From: [Ruminococcus] lactaris ATCC 29176
Lineage (GTDB): Bacteria > Bacillota > Clostridia > Lachnospirales > Lachnospiraceae
Assembly (NCBI RefSeq): GCF_025152405.1
Contig: NZ_CP102292.1
Coordinates: 806,001-870,000 of the forward strand
Length of the DNA: 64,000 nt
Direction of reading: 5' to 3'
Part shown: piece by piece, positions 32,582 to 40,097 of the stretch
Position numbering within the stretch: the first letter of the stretch is position 1
Layout of the letters: every line of letters starts with the position of its first letter
Program-made: the position numbers and the translations under genes
The notes under the pieces: generated by a model
The model's database searches: none
What the model saw: the letters and a program-made list of their open reading frames with translations, nothing else
Told to the model about the DNA's origin: nothing

Positions 32582-35014
32582 ATGGGTACAAAGATTGTAT
32601 ACAACCATAAATCGATTGAAAAAAAATGGCGTGAAAAGTGGGAAGAGAAGCCGGTAAATCCAAGAGTGGATGAGAATGGCAATAAAAAGCAGAAATATTA
32701 CTGCCTGGATATGTTTCCGTATCCGTCAGGAAATGGTCTGCATGTAGGACATTGGAGAGGGTATGTTATTTCTGATGTGTGGAGTCGTTATAAATTGCAG
32801 CAGGGTTACTACATCGTTCATCCGATGGGATGGGATGCATTCGGACTTCCTGCAGAGAACTATGCAATCAAAATGGGAGTTCACCCGGCTAAGTCTACAG
32901 CGGCCAATGTTGCCAATATCAAGAGACAGATCAATGATATTGCAGCACTGTATGACTGGGATATGGAAGTAAATACAACAGATCCTGAATTTTATAAATG
33001 GACACAGTGGATCTTTGTAAAGATGTTCAAAGAGGGTCTGGCATATGAAAAGGAATTTCCGATCAACTGGTGTCCTTCCTGTAAGACAGGACTTGCAAAT
33101 GAAGAGGTTGTCAATGGTAAATGCGAGCGTTGTGGTGCAGAGGTTACAAAGAAGAACCTTCGTCAGTGGATGCTCCGTATTACCAAGTATGCAGACCGTC
33201 TGTTGAATGACCTTGACAAGCTTGACTGGCCGGAGAAGGTTAAGAAGATGCAGGCTGACTGGATTGGTAAATCCTACGGTGCAGAGGTAGATTTCCCGGT
33301 AGAGGGAAGAGATGAGAAGATCACGGTTTATACAACAAGACCGGACACACTGCATGGAGCAACTTTTATGGTACTTGCACCGGAGCATGAACTTGCAGCT
33401 TCCCTTGCAACACCGGAGACAAAAGAAGCAGTAGAGAAATATATTTATGATGCTTCTATGAAGTCTAATGTTGACCGTATGCAGGATAAAGAAAAGACAG
33501 GTGTCTTCACCGGAAGTTATGCGATCAACCCGTTAAATGGTAAAAAGACTCCGATCTGGCTGTCTGATTATGTACTGGCAGATTATGGTACAGGAGCGAT
33601 CATGTGTGTACCGGCACATGATGACCGTGACTTTGAGTTCGCAACAAAGTTCAATATCCCGATCATCCAGGTTATTGCAAAAGACGGTAAAGAGATCGAG
33701 AATATGACAGAAGCTTATACAGAGGCTGCAGGAACCATGATCAATTCCGGTGACTGGAATGGTATGGAATCTTCTGTCCTGAAGAAAGAAGCCCCACATA
33801 TTATTGAAAAAATGGGAATTGGACGTGCAACAGTCAACTACAAACTGCGTGACTGGGTATTCTCCCGTCAGCGTTACTGGGGTGAGCCGATCCCGATCGT
33901 TCACTGCCCGAAGTGTGGAAATGTTCCGGTACCGGAAGAAGAACTTCCGCTTCGTCTGCCGGAGGTAGAATCTTATGAGCCGACAGGAACAGGTGAGTCA
34001 CCGCTTGCTGCAATTGACGAGTGGGTAAACTGCAAGTGTCCGGTATGTGGAAGTGATGCAAAGAGAGAGACAAATACCATGCCGCAGTGGGCAGGATCAT
34101 CCTGGTATTTCCTGCGTTATGTAGACAACCATAATTCAGAGGCACTGGTTTCCAAAGAGAAAGCAGACGAGATGCTTCCGGTTGATATGTATATCGGTGG
34201 TGTAGAGCATGCAGTACTTCATCTTCTGTACTCAAGATTCTACACGAAATTCCTGTACGATATCGGTGCGATTGATTTTGATGAGCCGTTCCACAAGTTG
34301 TTCAATCAGGGAATGATCACCGGAAAGAACGGAATCAAGATGAGTAAATCCAAGGGAAATGTCGTATCACCGGATGATCTTGTACGTGATTACGGATGCG
34401 ATTCCCTGAGAATGTATGAACTCTTTGTAGGACCACCGGAGCTGGATGCTGAGTGGGATGACCGTGGAATTGACGGTGTAAACCGTTTCCTGAAACGCCT
34501 GTGGAATATGTTAATGGAAAGCAAAGAGAAAGACATTCAGCCGACAAAAGAGATGATCAAGCTCCGTCACAGAATGGTATATGATATCACAACAAGACTG
34601 GAAAGCTTCAGCCTGAATACAGTTATTTCCGGATTCATGGAGTATAACAACAAGTTCATCGAAGTTGCCAAGAAGGAAGGCGGAATCGATAAAGAGACAC
34701 TGGAGACGATCGCAGTACTTCTTTCCCCGTTTGCACCGCATTTCGCAGAAGAGATGTGGGAACAGTTAGGTCATGTAGATACTGTATTTAAAGCAGGCTG
34801 GCCAAAATACGATGAAAATGAGATGAAAGATGACGAGATCAAGATCCCGGTACAGATCAATGGCAAGACAAAGGCTGTCATTGAGATCCCGGCAGATATC
34901 TCCAAGGATGATGCAATCGCAGCAGGTAGAGAAGCGATCGCAGATAAGCTGACAGGAAATGTGATCAAGGAAATCTATGTGCCGAAGAAGATTATTAATA
35001 TTGTCATGAAGTAG
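32582..35014 (+). CDS. leuS: Leucyl-tRNA synthetase
   Basis: About 810 residues from ATG 32582 (MGTKIVYNHKSIEKKWREKW), RBS GAGAGG about eight bases before; upstream in-frame starts overlap the leader. Class I signatures: FPYPSGNGLHVGHWRGY (HIGH motif as HVGH, about 54-57) and GIKMSKSKGNVV (KMSKS, about 586-590). A CP1 editing domain is present (TTRPDTLHGATFMVLAPEH; GTGAIMCVPAHDDRDF). It charges tRNA-Leu and edits mischarged products. Controlled by the T-box upstream; a hairpin follows the stop. Confidence 0.97.
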   Translation: MGTKIVYNHKSIEKKWREKWEEKPVNPRVDENGNKKQKYYCLDMFPYPSGNGLHVGHWRGYVISDVWSRYKLQQGYYIVHPMGWDAFGLPAENYAIKMGVHPAKSTAANVANIKRQINDIAALYDWDMEVNTTDPEFYKWTQWIFVKMFKEGLAYEKEFPINWCPSCKTGLANEEVVNGKCERCGAEVTKKNLRQWMLRITKYADRLLNDLDKLDWPEKVKKMQADWIGKSYGAEVDFPVEGRDEKITVYTTRPDTLHGATFMVLAPEHELAASLATPETKEAVEKYIYDASMKSNVDRMQDKEKTGVFTGSYAINPLNGKKTPIWLSDYVLADYGTGAIMCVPAHDDRDFEFATKFNIPIIQVIAKDGKEIENMTEAYTEAAGTMINSGDWNGMESSVLKKEAPHIIEKMGIGRATVNYKLRDWVFSRQRYWGEPIPIVHCPKCGNVPVPEEELPLRLPEVESYEPTGTGESPLAAIDEWVNCKCPVCGSDAKRETNTMPQWAGSSWYFLRYVDNHNSEALVSKEKADEMLPVDMYIGGVEHAVLHLLYSRFYTKFLYDIGAIDFDEPFHKLFNQGMITGKNGIKMSKSKGNVVSPDDLVRDYGCDSLRMYELFVGPPELDAEWDDRGIDGVNRFLKRLWNMLMESKEKDIQPTKEMIKLRHRMVYDITTRLESFSLNTVISGFMEYNNKFIEVAKKEGGIDKETLETIAVLLSPFAPHFAEEMWEQLGHVDTVFKAGWPKYDENEMKDDEIKIPVQINGKTKAVIEIPADISKDDAIAAGREAIADKLTGNVIKEIYVPKKIINIVMK

Positions 35015-35038
35015 AGTTTTTGCAAATAAAAGAATGAA

Positions 35039-35074
35039 TAATGGTACAGGTAATCTTTTGTTATCTGTACCATT
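35039..35074 (+). terminator. Terminator after leuS
   Basis: AATGGTACAG (35039-35048) pairs with CTGTACCATT (about 35062-35071), followed by GTTGTTTC. The T tract is interrupted but the stem is perfect. Confidence 0.7.
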
Positions 35075-35079
35075 GTTGT

Positions 35080-35330
35080 TTCTACAGAGAACGAATCGGA
35101 AAAGAGATTAAAAATACGGAGAATGGTTCGCCGTATTGTTTCTTTGGGGTCTTTGTTGATATTACGGAACAAAAAGAACATACAGAACTGGAAAAAGCAA
35201 GGGATGAGGCTCTGAGAAAGGCAGAAAATGCACTGAATGCGATTAATATGATTCCGGAATGAATGCACATATCTCAAAACCGATGGACCTGAATGCAATC
35301 AAAAAAATGGTGAGGATGGTGAAAGTATGA
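35080..35330 (+). pseudogene. Relic of a hybrid sensor kinase: end of a PAS domain joined to end of a receiver domain
   Basis: In one frame (to the stop at 35260-35262) the peptide reads ENGSPYCFFGVFVDITEQKE followed by an alpha-helical run EKARDEALRKAENALNA, the typical end of a PAS/PAC domain and linker. In another frame, from about 35256, GMNAHISKPMDLNAIKKMV is the typical end of a response-regulator receiver domain, ending at 35328-35330. The kinase core between them is gone, and the frame changes. This is a decayed gene with a large internal deletion. The receiver-end frame stops within the start of the next gene. Confidence 0.6.
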
Positions 35331-36661
35331 AGACGATTTTTTTAATGAGGCATGGAGAAACTTTATTTAATGTTATGGATGTGAATCAGGGACAGTGCGA
35401 TTCACCGCTGACAGAGAACGGAATCAATCAGGCACTGGCAGCAAAAGAGTGGTTTAAGAATCAGAAAATCCATTTTGATTCTGTATACAGTTCTACAGCG
35501 GAGCGTGCATGTGATACAGCATGGCTGGTTTCCGGGATGCCTTATGAAAGAAAAAAAGGATTGAAAGAGATTTTCCTTGGAACAAAAGAAGCCTCACCGA
35601 ACAGTGAAAATCCGGAATATCCTTATGGAGATTATTTTGTCCAGTTTGGTGGGGAAGATTTGGATGCTTTTACAGACCGTATTTATGGGGCTGTCAGAGA
35701 AATTGCAAGGGAAGATACCGGAGAAACAATTCTGATTGTGACGCATGGAATGGCAATGCGACGTTTCCTCAGGGCAGTTGGTTACCGGCAGGAAGGAACA
35801 GGCTTTATCGGAAATTGTGGGATTGTGCAACTCCAATATGAAGAAGATACATTTGAGGTCAGAAAAATAATCAATCCTGCAGGAACTGCACAAAATATTA
35901 ATATTTTAGGAAAGTTCTGTGGGAAAAGAGATGTAGAACGGCTGACCAGTGAACAATTACAAAAAAAGTATGGGATTGCTCAGGCAGATGTTATGGTTCT
36001 GTTTGGAGGCAGTATTCTGGCAGGTGGAGATATCCTGGCAGAAGCGATAAAGGAAAAGATAGCAAAGCGATATGTGATCGTAGGTGGTGTCGGTCATACA
36101 ACGGAAACTCTGCGGCAGAAAGTACAGAATGAATATTCGCAGATCAGGACAGAAAATCTTTCGGAGGCAGAGGTATTCAGCCGATATATCAGCGAGGTTT
36201 ATGGATGTCAGGCGGATTTTCTGGAGAAAGATTCGACCAACTGTGGGAATAACATTACTTATCTGTTAGAACTTTTGAAAGAAAATAATCTTGCATGTGA
36301 GAGTATTATTTTGTGTCAGGATGCAACGATGCAGAATCGTATGGATGCGGGAATGAAAAAATATGCACCGGATATCAAAATTATTAATTTTGCATCCTAC
36401 CGTGCGGAAGTAGTTCAGAAAGAAGGCAGGTTATCCTATATCAGACCGATCCATGGAATGTGGGACATGGACCGCTATGTTCAGTTGCTGATGGGAGAGA
36501 TTCCAAGGCTGACGGATGATGAAAATGGATATGGACCGAAAGGAAAAGATTTTATTGCCCATGTGGAAATACCGGAAGAAGTAAAAAAGGCTTTTTCGGA
36601 ATTGAAAGAAGTGTATGGGGAGAAGACGAGAGAGGCAGATCCGCATTACGCATCGAAATAA
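35327..36661 (+). CDS. Histidine phosphatase - YdcF (DUF218) fusion protein
   Basis: 444 residues with two domains. The N-terminal phosphoglycerate-mutase-like histidine phosphatase (about 1-180) has FLMRHGETLFN (Arg8-His9-Gly10), EIFLG and the second histidine His140 in ILIVTHGMAMRR. The C-terminal part (about 215-400) has DVMVLFGGSILAGGDILAEA, YVIVGGVGHTTETL, ENLSEAEVFSRYI and KDSTNCGNNITYLLELLKEN, a YdcF/ElyC-type DUF218 pattern. YdcF proteins bind nucleotides or SAM; no pathway is known here. No signal peptide is seen, so it is cytoplasmic. A terminator follows. Confidence 0.85.
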   Translation: MKTIFLMRHGETLFNVMDVNQGQCDSPLTENGINQALAAKEWFKNQKIHFDSVYSSTAERACDTAWLVSGMPYERKKGLKEIFLGTKEASPNSENPEYPYGDYFVQFGGEDLDAFTDRIYGAVREIAREDTGETILIVTHGMAMRRFLRAVGYRQEGTGFIGNCGIVQLQYEEDTFEVRKIINPAGTAQNINILGKFCGKRDVERLTSEQLQKKYGIAQADVMVLFGGSILAGGDILAEAIKEKIAKRYVIVGGVGHTTETLRQKVQNEYSQIRTENLSEAEVFSRYISEVYGCQADFLEKDSTNCGNNITYLLELLKENNLACESIILCQDATMQNRMDAGMKKYAPDIKIINFASYRAEVVQKEGRLSYIRPIHGMWDMDRYVQLLMGEIPRLTDDENGYGPKGKDFIAHVEIPEEVKKAFSELKEVYGEKTREADPHYASK

Positions 36662-36677
36662 AAGAAGGAATAAGAGA

Positions 36678-36732
36678 AACCGGAAGTATCATGCCAGATC
36701 TGTAAGAAGTCTGGCAGGACACTTCCGGTTTT
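36678..36732 (+). terminator. Terminator after the phosphatase-YdcF gene
   Basis: AACCGGAAGT (36678-36687) / ACTTCCGGTT (36721-36730) with an inner GCCAGA/TCTGGC stem, followed by TTG. Confidence 0.75.
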
Positions 36733-36742
36733 GAGATTCTAT

Positions 36743-36859
36743 TTAGATTACTTTTTCATAGATAGATCTTTGTGGATGCATACCATAGGCCTCATAAGCA
36801 GTCACTGCGATCTGATTATGGCTCCATACAGTAGTAAAATCCTGCCAGCTTTTACTTTA
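36743..36859 (-). pseudogene. C-terminal fragment of a decayed gene
   Basis: On the minus strand, 38 codons read SKSWQDFTTVWSHNQIAV then TAYEAYGMHPQRSIYEKVI and stop (36743-36745). The frame is blocked by a stop (36857-36859) just upstream and no start or RBS is present. The composition looks like real protein. I do not recognise the family. It may mark an old deletion between leuS and the repeat island. Confidence 0.35.
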
Positions 36860-36938
36860 TAATTCTATATACAGAACTTTTTTTAGTATTATTTTGTTTT
36901 ACTGCATATACTAAGAAAAATGATCAGGAGGTAGTAAA

Positions 36939-37133
36939 GTGAGCAGAAAAAGAAGAATGACAACAGAGGAGATTGAAAATCAGAAACGGATCGATGCCTG
37001 CGATTATCTGGCCAATGCAGTATCCACTCAGGATTGCACAGGACTGATTCCGTCAGCACCGGTCAGTGACGCAGAACTGGAGTCTTATGAAGAGGTGTAT
37101 CATTACCAGCCTCCGAAGGTGAAGAAAAAATAA
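36939..37133 (+). CDS. Small basic/acidic protein, function unknown
   Basis: 64 residues from GTG 36939, with a strong RBS AGGAGG (36926-36932) seven bases before. It starts SRKRRMTTEEIENQKRIDA, contains CDYLANAVSTQDCTGLIPSA and ends YHYQPPKVKKK. No membrane segment or known motif. The good RBS and absence of overlap with other genes support a real gene. Its TAA stop (37131-37133) is the first three bases of the foldback element that follows. Confidence 0.6.
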   Translation: MSRKRRMTTEEIENQKRIDACDYLANAVSTQDCTGLIPSAPVSDAELESYEEVYHYQPPKVKKK

Positions 37134-37859
37134 ATTTGTATTTGTTGGGGTGATACGCTTGTAAAGAAAAAGACTTCTTTGTGACGAATCGGACGCGGAA
37201 ATCAGAGATATTCCTTCGCGGTGCAGGCCCGCTTTACCTCAGCCCGTTGACCGTTTGTAACTCGAAAGTGGAAATCTTCGTGCAATGGCACTCGATTTAC
37301 TTTCTCTAACAAACGCTGCAAAGTGTCTTCGGAACGCTCTACGCTAATGCACCTGCTCAGGAACATCCTGCTTTCCGCTGACCATCTCGATAAGAAGTTT
37401 TTTAGCTCCACAGCGTATCCACCCAACAATGCAAATTTCAAAAGGATAGAAAAAGCCGGATGGCTTTTGCCCCCGACATCTTTAATATTTGACTAATCAT
37501 TCATCTTAGTTGATAGCCATCCGGCTCTTTATTTCTTATTGGAATTTCGTCTTTGTTGGGAGAAAATGTCCCGGTACGAGGAACTCTTTCTGACTTGAAA
37601 AGTCTAATATCCGCCCTTGCTGTTGCGTGAGCAGTGCATTGACAAGGAGCGTTCCGAAGACACTTTGCCCAACTTGTTAAGGAACGTAAACAGGAGTGCC
37701 TCTGCACGAATGTTTCCACGTTCCTGTTACAAGTTGTCAACGGGCTGAGGTAAAGCGGGTCCTGCACTGCGATGCAACAGCAAGTGTGGATATGGACGTT
37801 TTTCTGTCAAAAGACTTTCTGCTCCTGGGATATTTTCTCTTCAACAAATACAAATTTTA
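37131..37859. repeat. Foldback (inverted-repeat) element FB1
   Basis: 729 bases. Outer ends are inverted repeats: TAAATTTGTATTTGTTGGGG on the left and, on the other strand, TAAAATTTGTATTTGTTGAA on the right. Inside, a segment at about 37218-37340 recurs inverted at about 37645-37770 with roughly three quarters identity (both contain AGCGTTCCGAAGACACTTTG and CAACGGGCTGAGGTAAAGCG on opposite strands). The centre holds a smaller inverted pair, GCCGGATGGC (37455-37464) / GCCATCCGGC (37516-37525). ORFs inside (for example 37202-37441 minus) lack convincing RBS and follow the repeat. A second copy lies at 39138-40097. Confidence 0.8.
37464..37481 (+). repeat. Terminal remnant of the structured repeat inside FB1
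   Basis: CTTTTGCCCCCGACATCT matches the right end of the 196-bp repeat, and the bases after it (TTAATATTTGACTAATC) match those after the full copy in FB2. The rest of the repeat and the left flank up to GGATGGC are deleted here. Confidence 0.65.
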
Positions 37860-38147
37860 TACTTATTTCATACAAACTTTAAACTCTTTTAATTGATTTT
37901 TTTCTTACACTATCTTATACTCATCTCACATCAAAATCTCAGACAGATTTCATTTTCATTTTCTATGTCTGATGTCCAATAAGTAGAAAATTTCAGGACA
38001 ATCTTTAAAGAAAAGCCTTTGAAAAAGTCCTTTAAAGATTTATTTCTGAAACCTTACCACGGACGCATCTCATATTTCAAGACCATTTCGGTCAGAGATT
38101 TTCATTTTGATGATAACGATTATATTTTTGTTAAGGAGGACTTGCCT
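37860..38147. other. AT-rich gap before the Rpn gene
   Basis: 288 bases. The Rpn frame is open from 38019 but has no RBS until 38133. AAGTCCTTTAAAGATTTATT follows a complementary ATCTTTAAAGAAAAG (38002-38016), a possible hairpin. No promoter or gene that I can support. Confidence 0.4.
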
Positions 38148-39140
38148 ATGGGACAAGCAGATGTAAATGTTAATCTTTGGCTTAAGGATACGAAACGGTT
38201 CGCAGACCTGTTCAATGCCATTTTATTTCATGGGGAAACCGTGATCCTGCCGGAGAACCTTCACCCCAGCCCGGAGACAACCGCAGTCAGTCTTCAGGAC
38301 GCTCAGGGGAAAAATGTTGTAAAAAAGCAATACCGTGATATCATCATGAACTGGCAGGATCAGGCTGTGCTGATGCTGCTGGCGGTGGAATCACAGACTG
38401 CCATTCATTACGCTGCACCGTTGAAAGTAATGCTCTATGACAGCATGGAATACGCAGAACAGGTGCGGGTCAAATGGAAAGAACGTCCGCCCCGTCTTTC
38501 TTCGGCTGAATTTCTTTCCCGGTTTCAAAAGAATGATAAACTCATCCCGGTGATTACTTTGATCTTCTATTATGGGACAGAGGAGTGGGATGGACCTTTG
38601 GAACTGCATCAGATGTTCGATCTTGGTACAGAAAAGAACCATGCAGAACTGATGAAAAAGTACCTTCCCAATTATCACATTAACCTCGTCGATGTCAGAA
38701 GACTGAAAAATTTAGAATCTTTTCAAAGTGATTTACAAATCATCTTCGGTATGCTACAATGTAGTCAGGATAAATACGCATTGCGTACATATGTGGCAAA
38801 TCATAAAGACTATTTCCAAAAGCTGGATCTGGAGACTTATCATGCACTTGGAGCATTCTTAAATTCCCGGCAGCTTATGGAGATAAACGTAGAAAAGAAC
38901 GAAAGGGAGGAACTGGATATGTGTAAAGCACTGGAAGATATTTATAACGATGGCGTTCAAGCAGGCATGGAGGTTGGAATAGAGCAGGGCAGACAATCAG
39001 GGATTGCCGAAGGAGAAACAGCTCTTAAGAAGGATGTCGCCTTTCAAATGCAAAAGCTTGGGTATTCTTTAGATGCGATCGCAGCAGTACTGAGAGAATC
39101 GGTTGATGGAATCAGTAGGATACTGGCTGTAGTTGGATAA
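38148..39140 (+). CDS. Rpn family recombination-promoting nuclease / PD-(D/E)XK transposase-like protein
   Basis: About 330 residues from ATG 38148, chosen because AAGGAGG (38133-38139) lies eight bases before and MGQADVNVNLWLKD is a usual start for clostridial members. Core segments: RFADLFNAILFHGETVILPE, YRDIIMNWQDQAVLMLLAVE, HYAAPLKVMLYDSMEYAEQV, VITLIFYYGTEEWDGP. The C-terminus has the Gly/Glu-rich GVQAGMEVGIEQGRQSG repeat seen in the family. Rpn proteins are DNA endonucleases that raise recombination and are often copied horizontally. The gene sits exactly between two foldback elements, and its TAA stop is the first triplet of FB2. Confidence 0.85.
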   Translation: MGQADVNVNLWLKDTKRFADLFNAILFHGETVILPENLHPSPETTAVSLQDAQGKNVVKKQYRDIIMNWQDQAVLMLLAVESQTAIHYAAPLKVMLYDSMEYAEQVRVKWKERPPRLSSAEFLSRFQKNDKLIPVITLIFYYGTEEWDGPLELHQMFDLGTEKNHAELMKKYLPNYHINLVDVRRLKNLESFQSDLQIIFGMLQCSQDKYALRTYVANHKDYFQKLDLETYHALGAFLNSRQLMEINVEKNEREELDMCKALEDIYNDGVQAGMEVGIEQGRQSGIAEGETALKKDVAFQMQKLGYSLDAIAAVLRESVDGISRILAVVG

Positions 39141-40097
39141 ATTTGTAGTTATTGGGGTGATACGCTTGTAAAGCAAAAGACTTCTTTATGGCGAAGAGGA
39201 CGCGGAAATCAGAGATATTCCTTCGCGGTGCAGGCCCGCTTTACCTCAGCCCGTTGACCGTTTGTAACTCGAAAGTGGAAATCTTCGTGCAATGGCACTC
39301 GATTTACTTTCTCTAACAAACGCTGCAAAGTGTCTTCGGAACGCTCCCTGCTAATGCACCTGCTCAGGAACACCCTGCTTTCCGCTGACCATCTCAATAA
39401 GAAGTTTTTAGCTCCACAGCGTATTCACTCAACAATGCAATTTTCAAAAGGATAGAAAAAGCCGGATGGCTATTGACTAAGATATTCGATCGTAAATATT
39501 AGACAGTAGATATTGTATTTACTAGATGCCAGGGTCAAAAGGTCTAAGCCCACATGAGCTTGCTCATAGGTGGGTGAAAGACCTTAGGACCCGCCCCGAT
39601 ATGAGCATAAAAGTGGGATGATAATCCCACGATATGCGAATATTGGGTAGGATTGTGGGAGTGCGTAGCACGGAGCAATCCGTAGGCATCAAAGTCGGGG
39701 GCTTTTGACCCCGACATCTTTACTATTTGACTAATCATTCATCTTAGTTGATAGCCATTCGGCTCTTTATTTCTTATTGAAATTTCGTGTTTGTTGAGAG
39801 AAAATGTCCGGGTGTGAGGAAAGCTTTCTGACTTGAAACGCCCAATATCCACACTTGCTGTTGCGTGAGCAGTGCATTGACAGGGAGCGTTCCGAAGACA
39901 CTTTGCCCAACTTGTTAAGGAACGTAAACAAGAGTGCCTCTGCACGAGTGTTTCCACGTTCCTGTTACAAGTTGTCAACGGGCTGAGGTAAAGCGGGTTC
40001 TGCACTGCGATGCAACAACAAGTGTGGATATGGACGCTCTTCTGTCAAAAAGCCTTCCTGCTACCGAATCATTTTCACCCCAACAACTACAAATTTA
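39138..40097. repeat. Foldback (inverted-repeat) element FB2
   Basis: 960 bases, a longer relative of FB1. The ends are TAAATTTGTAGTTATTGGGG (39138 onward) and, on the minus strand from 40097, TAAATTTGTAGTTGTTGGGG. Arms at about 39218-39345 and 39885-40010 are inverted copies of each other and match those of FB1. The centre has GCCGGATGGC (39461-39470) / GCCATTCGGC (39754-39763) enclosing a complete 196-bp structured repeat. Both outer ends are also stop codons, of the Rpn gene (39138-39140) and of the 1415-residue gene on the minus strand (40095-40097). Confidence 0.82.
39524..39719 (+). repeat. Structured interspersed repeat, complete 196-bp copy
   Basis: The ends are inverted repeats AGATGCCAGGGTCAAAAG / CTTTTGACCCCGACATCT and are flanked by a 5-base direct repeat TTACT (39519-39523, 39720-39724). 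Inside are nested hairpins: AAGGTCT with CCCAC and ATGAGC arms pairing to GCTCAT, GTGGG and AGACCTT; GTGGGAT/ATCCCAC (39612-39629); GGATTG...CAATCC enclosing GTGC-GTA-GCAC; then GTCGGGG/CCCCGAC. The amount of paired structure suggests an RNA fold as well as a mobile element. No protein gene is credible in it. Confidence 0.8.

Noticed and set aside
37202..37441. Minus-strand ORF of 79 residues in FB1 (and 39209-39397 in FB2)
   Set aside because: The reading frame is interrupted in the inverted arm of the same element by a one-base indel and a stop, and no good RBS is present. The repeat explains the similarity. It could still be a decayed coding sequence.
38019..38147. N-terminal extension of the Rpn gene from 38019
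   Set aside because: No RBS at 38019, whereas ATG 38148 has a perfect AAGGAGG and matches the usual family start.
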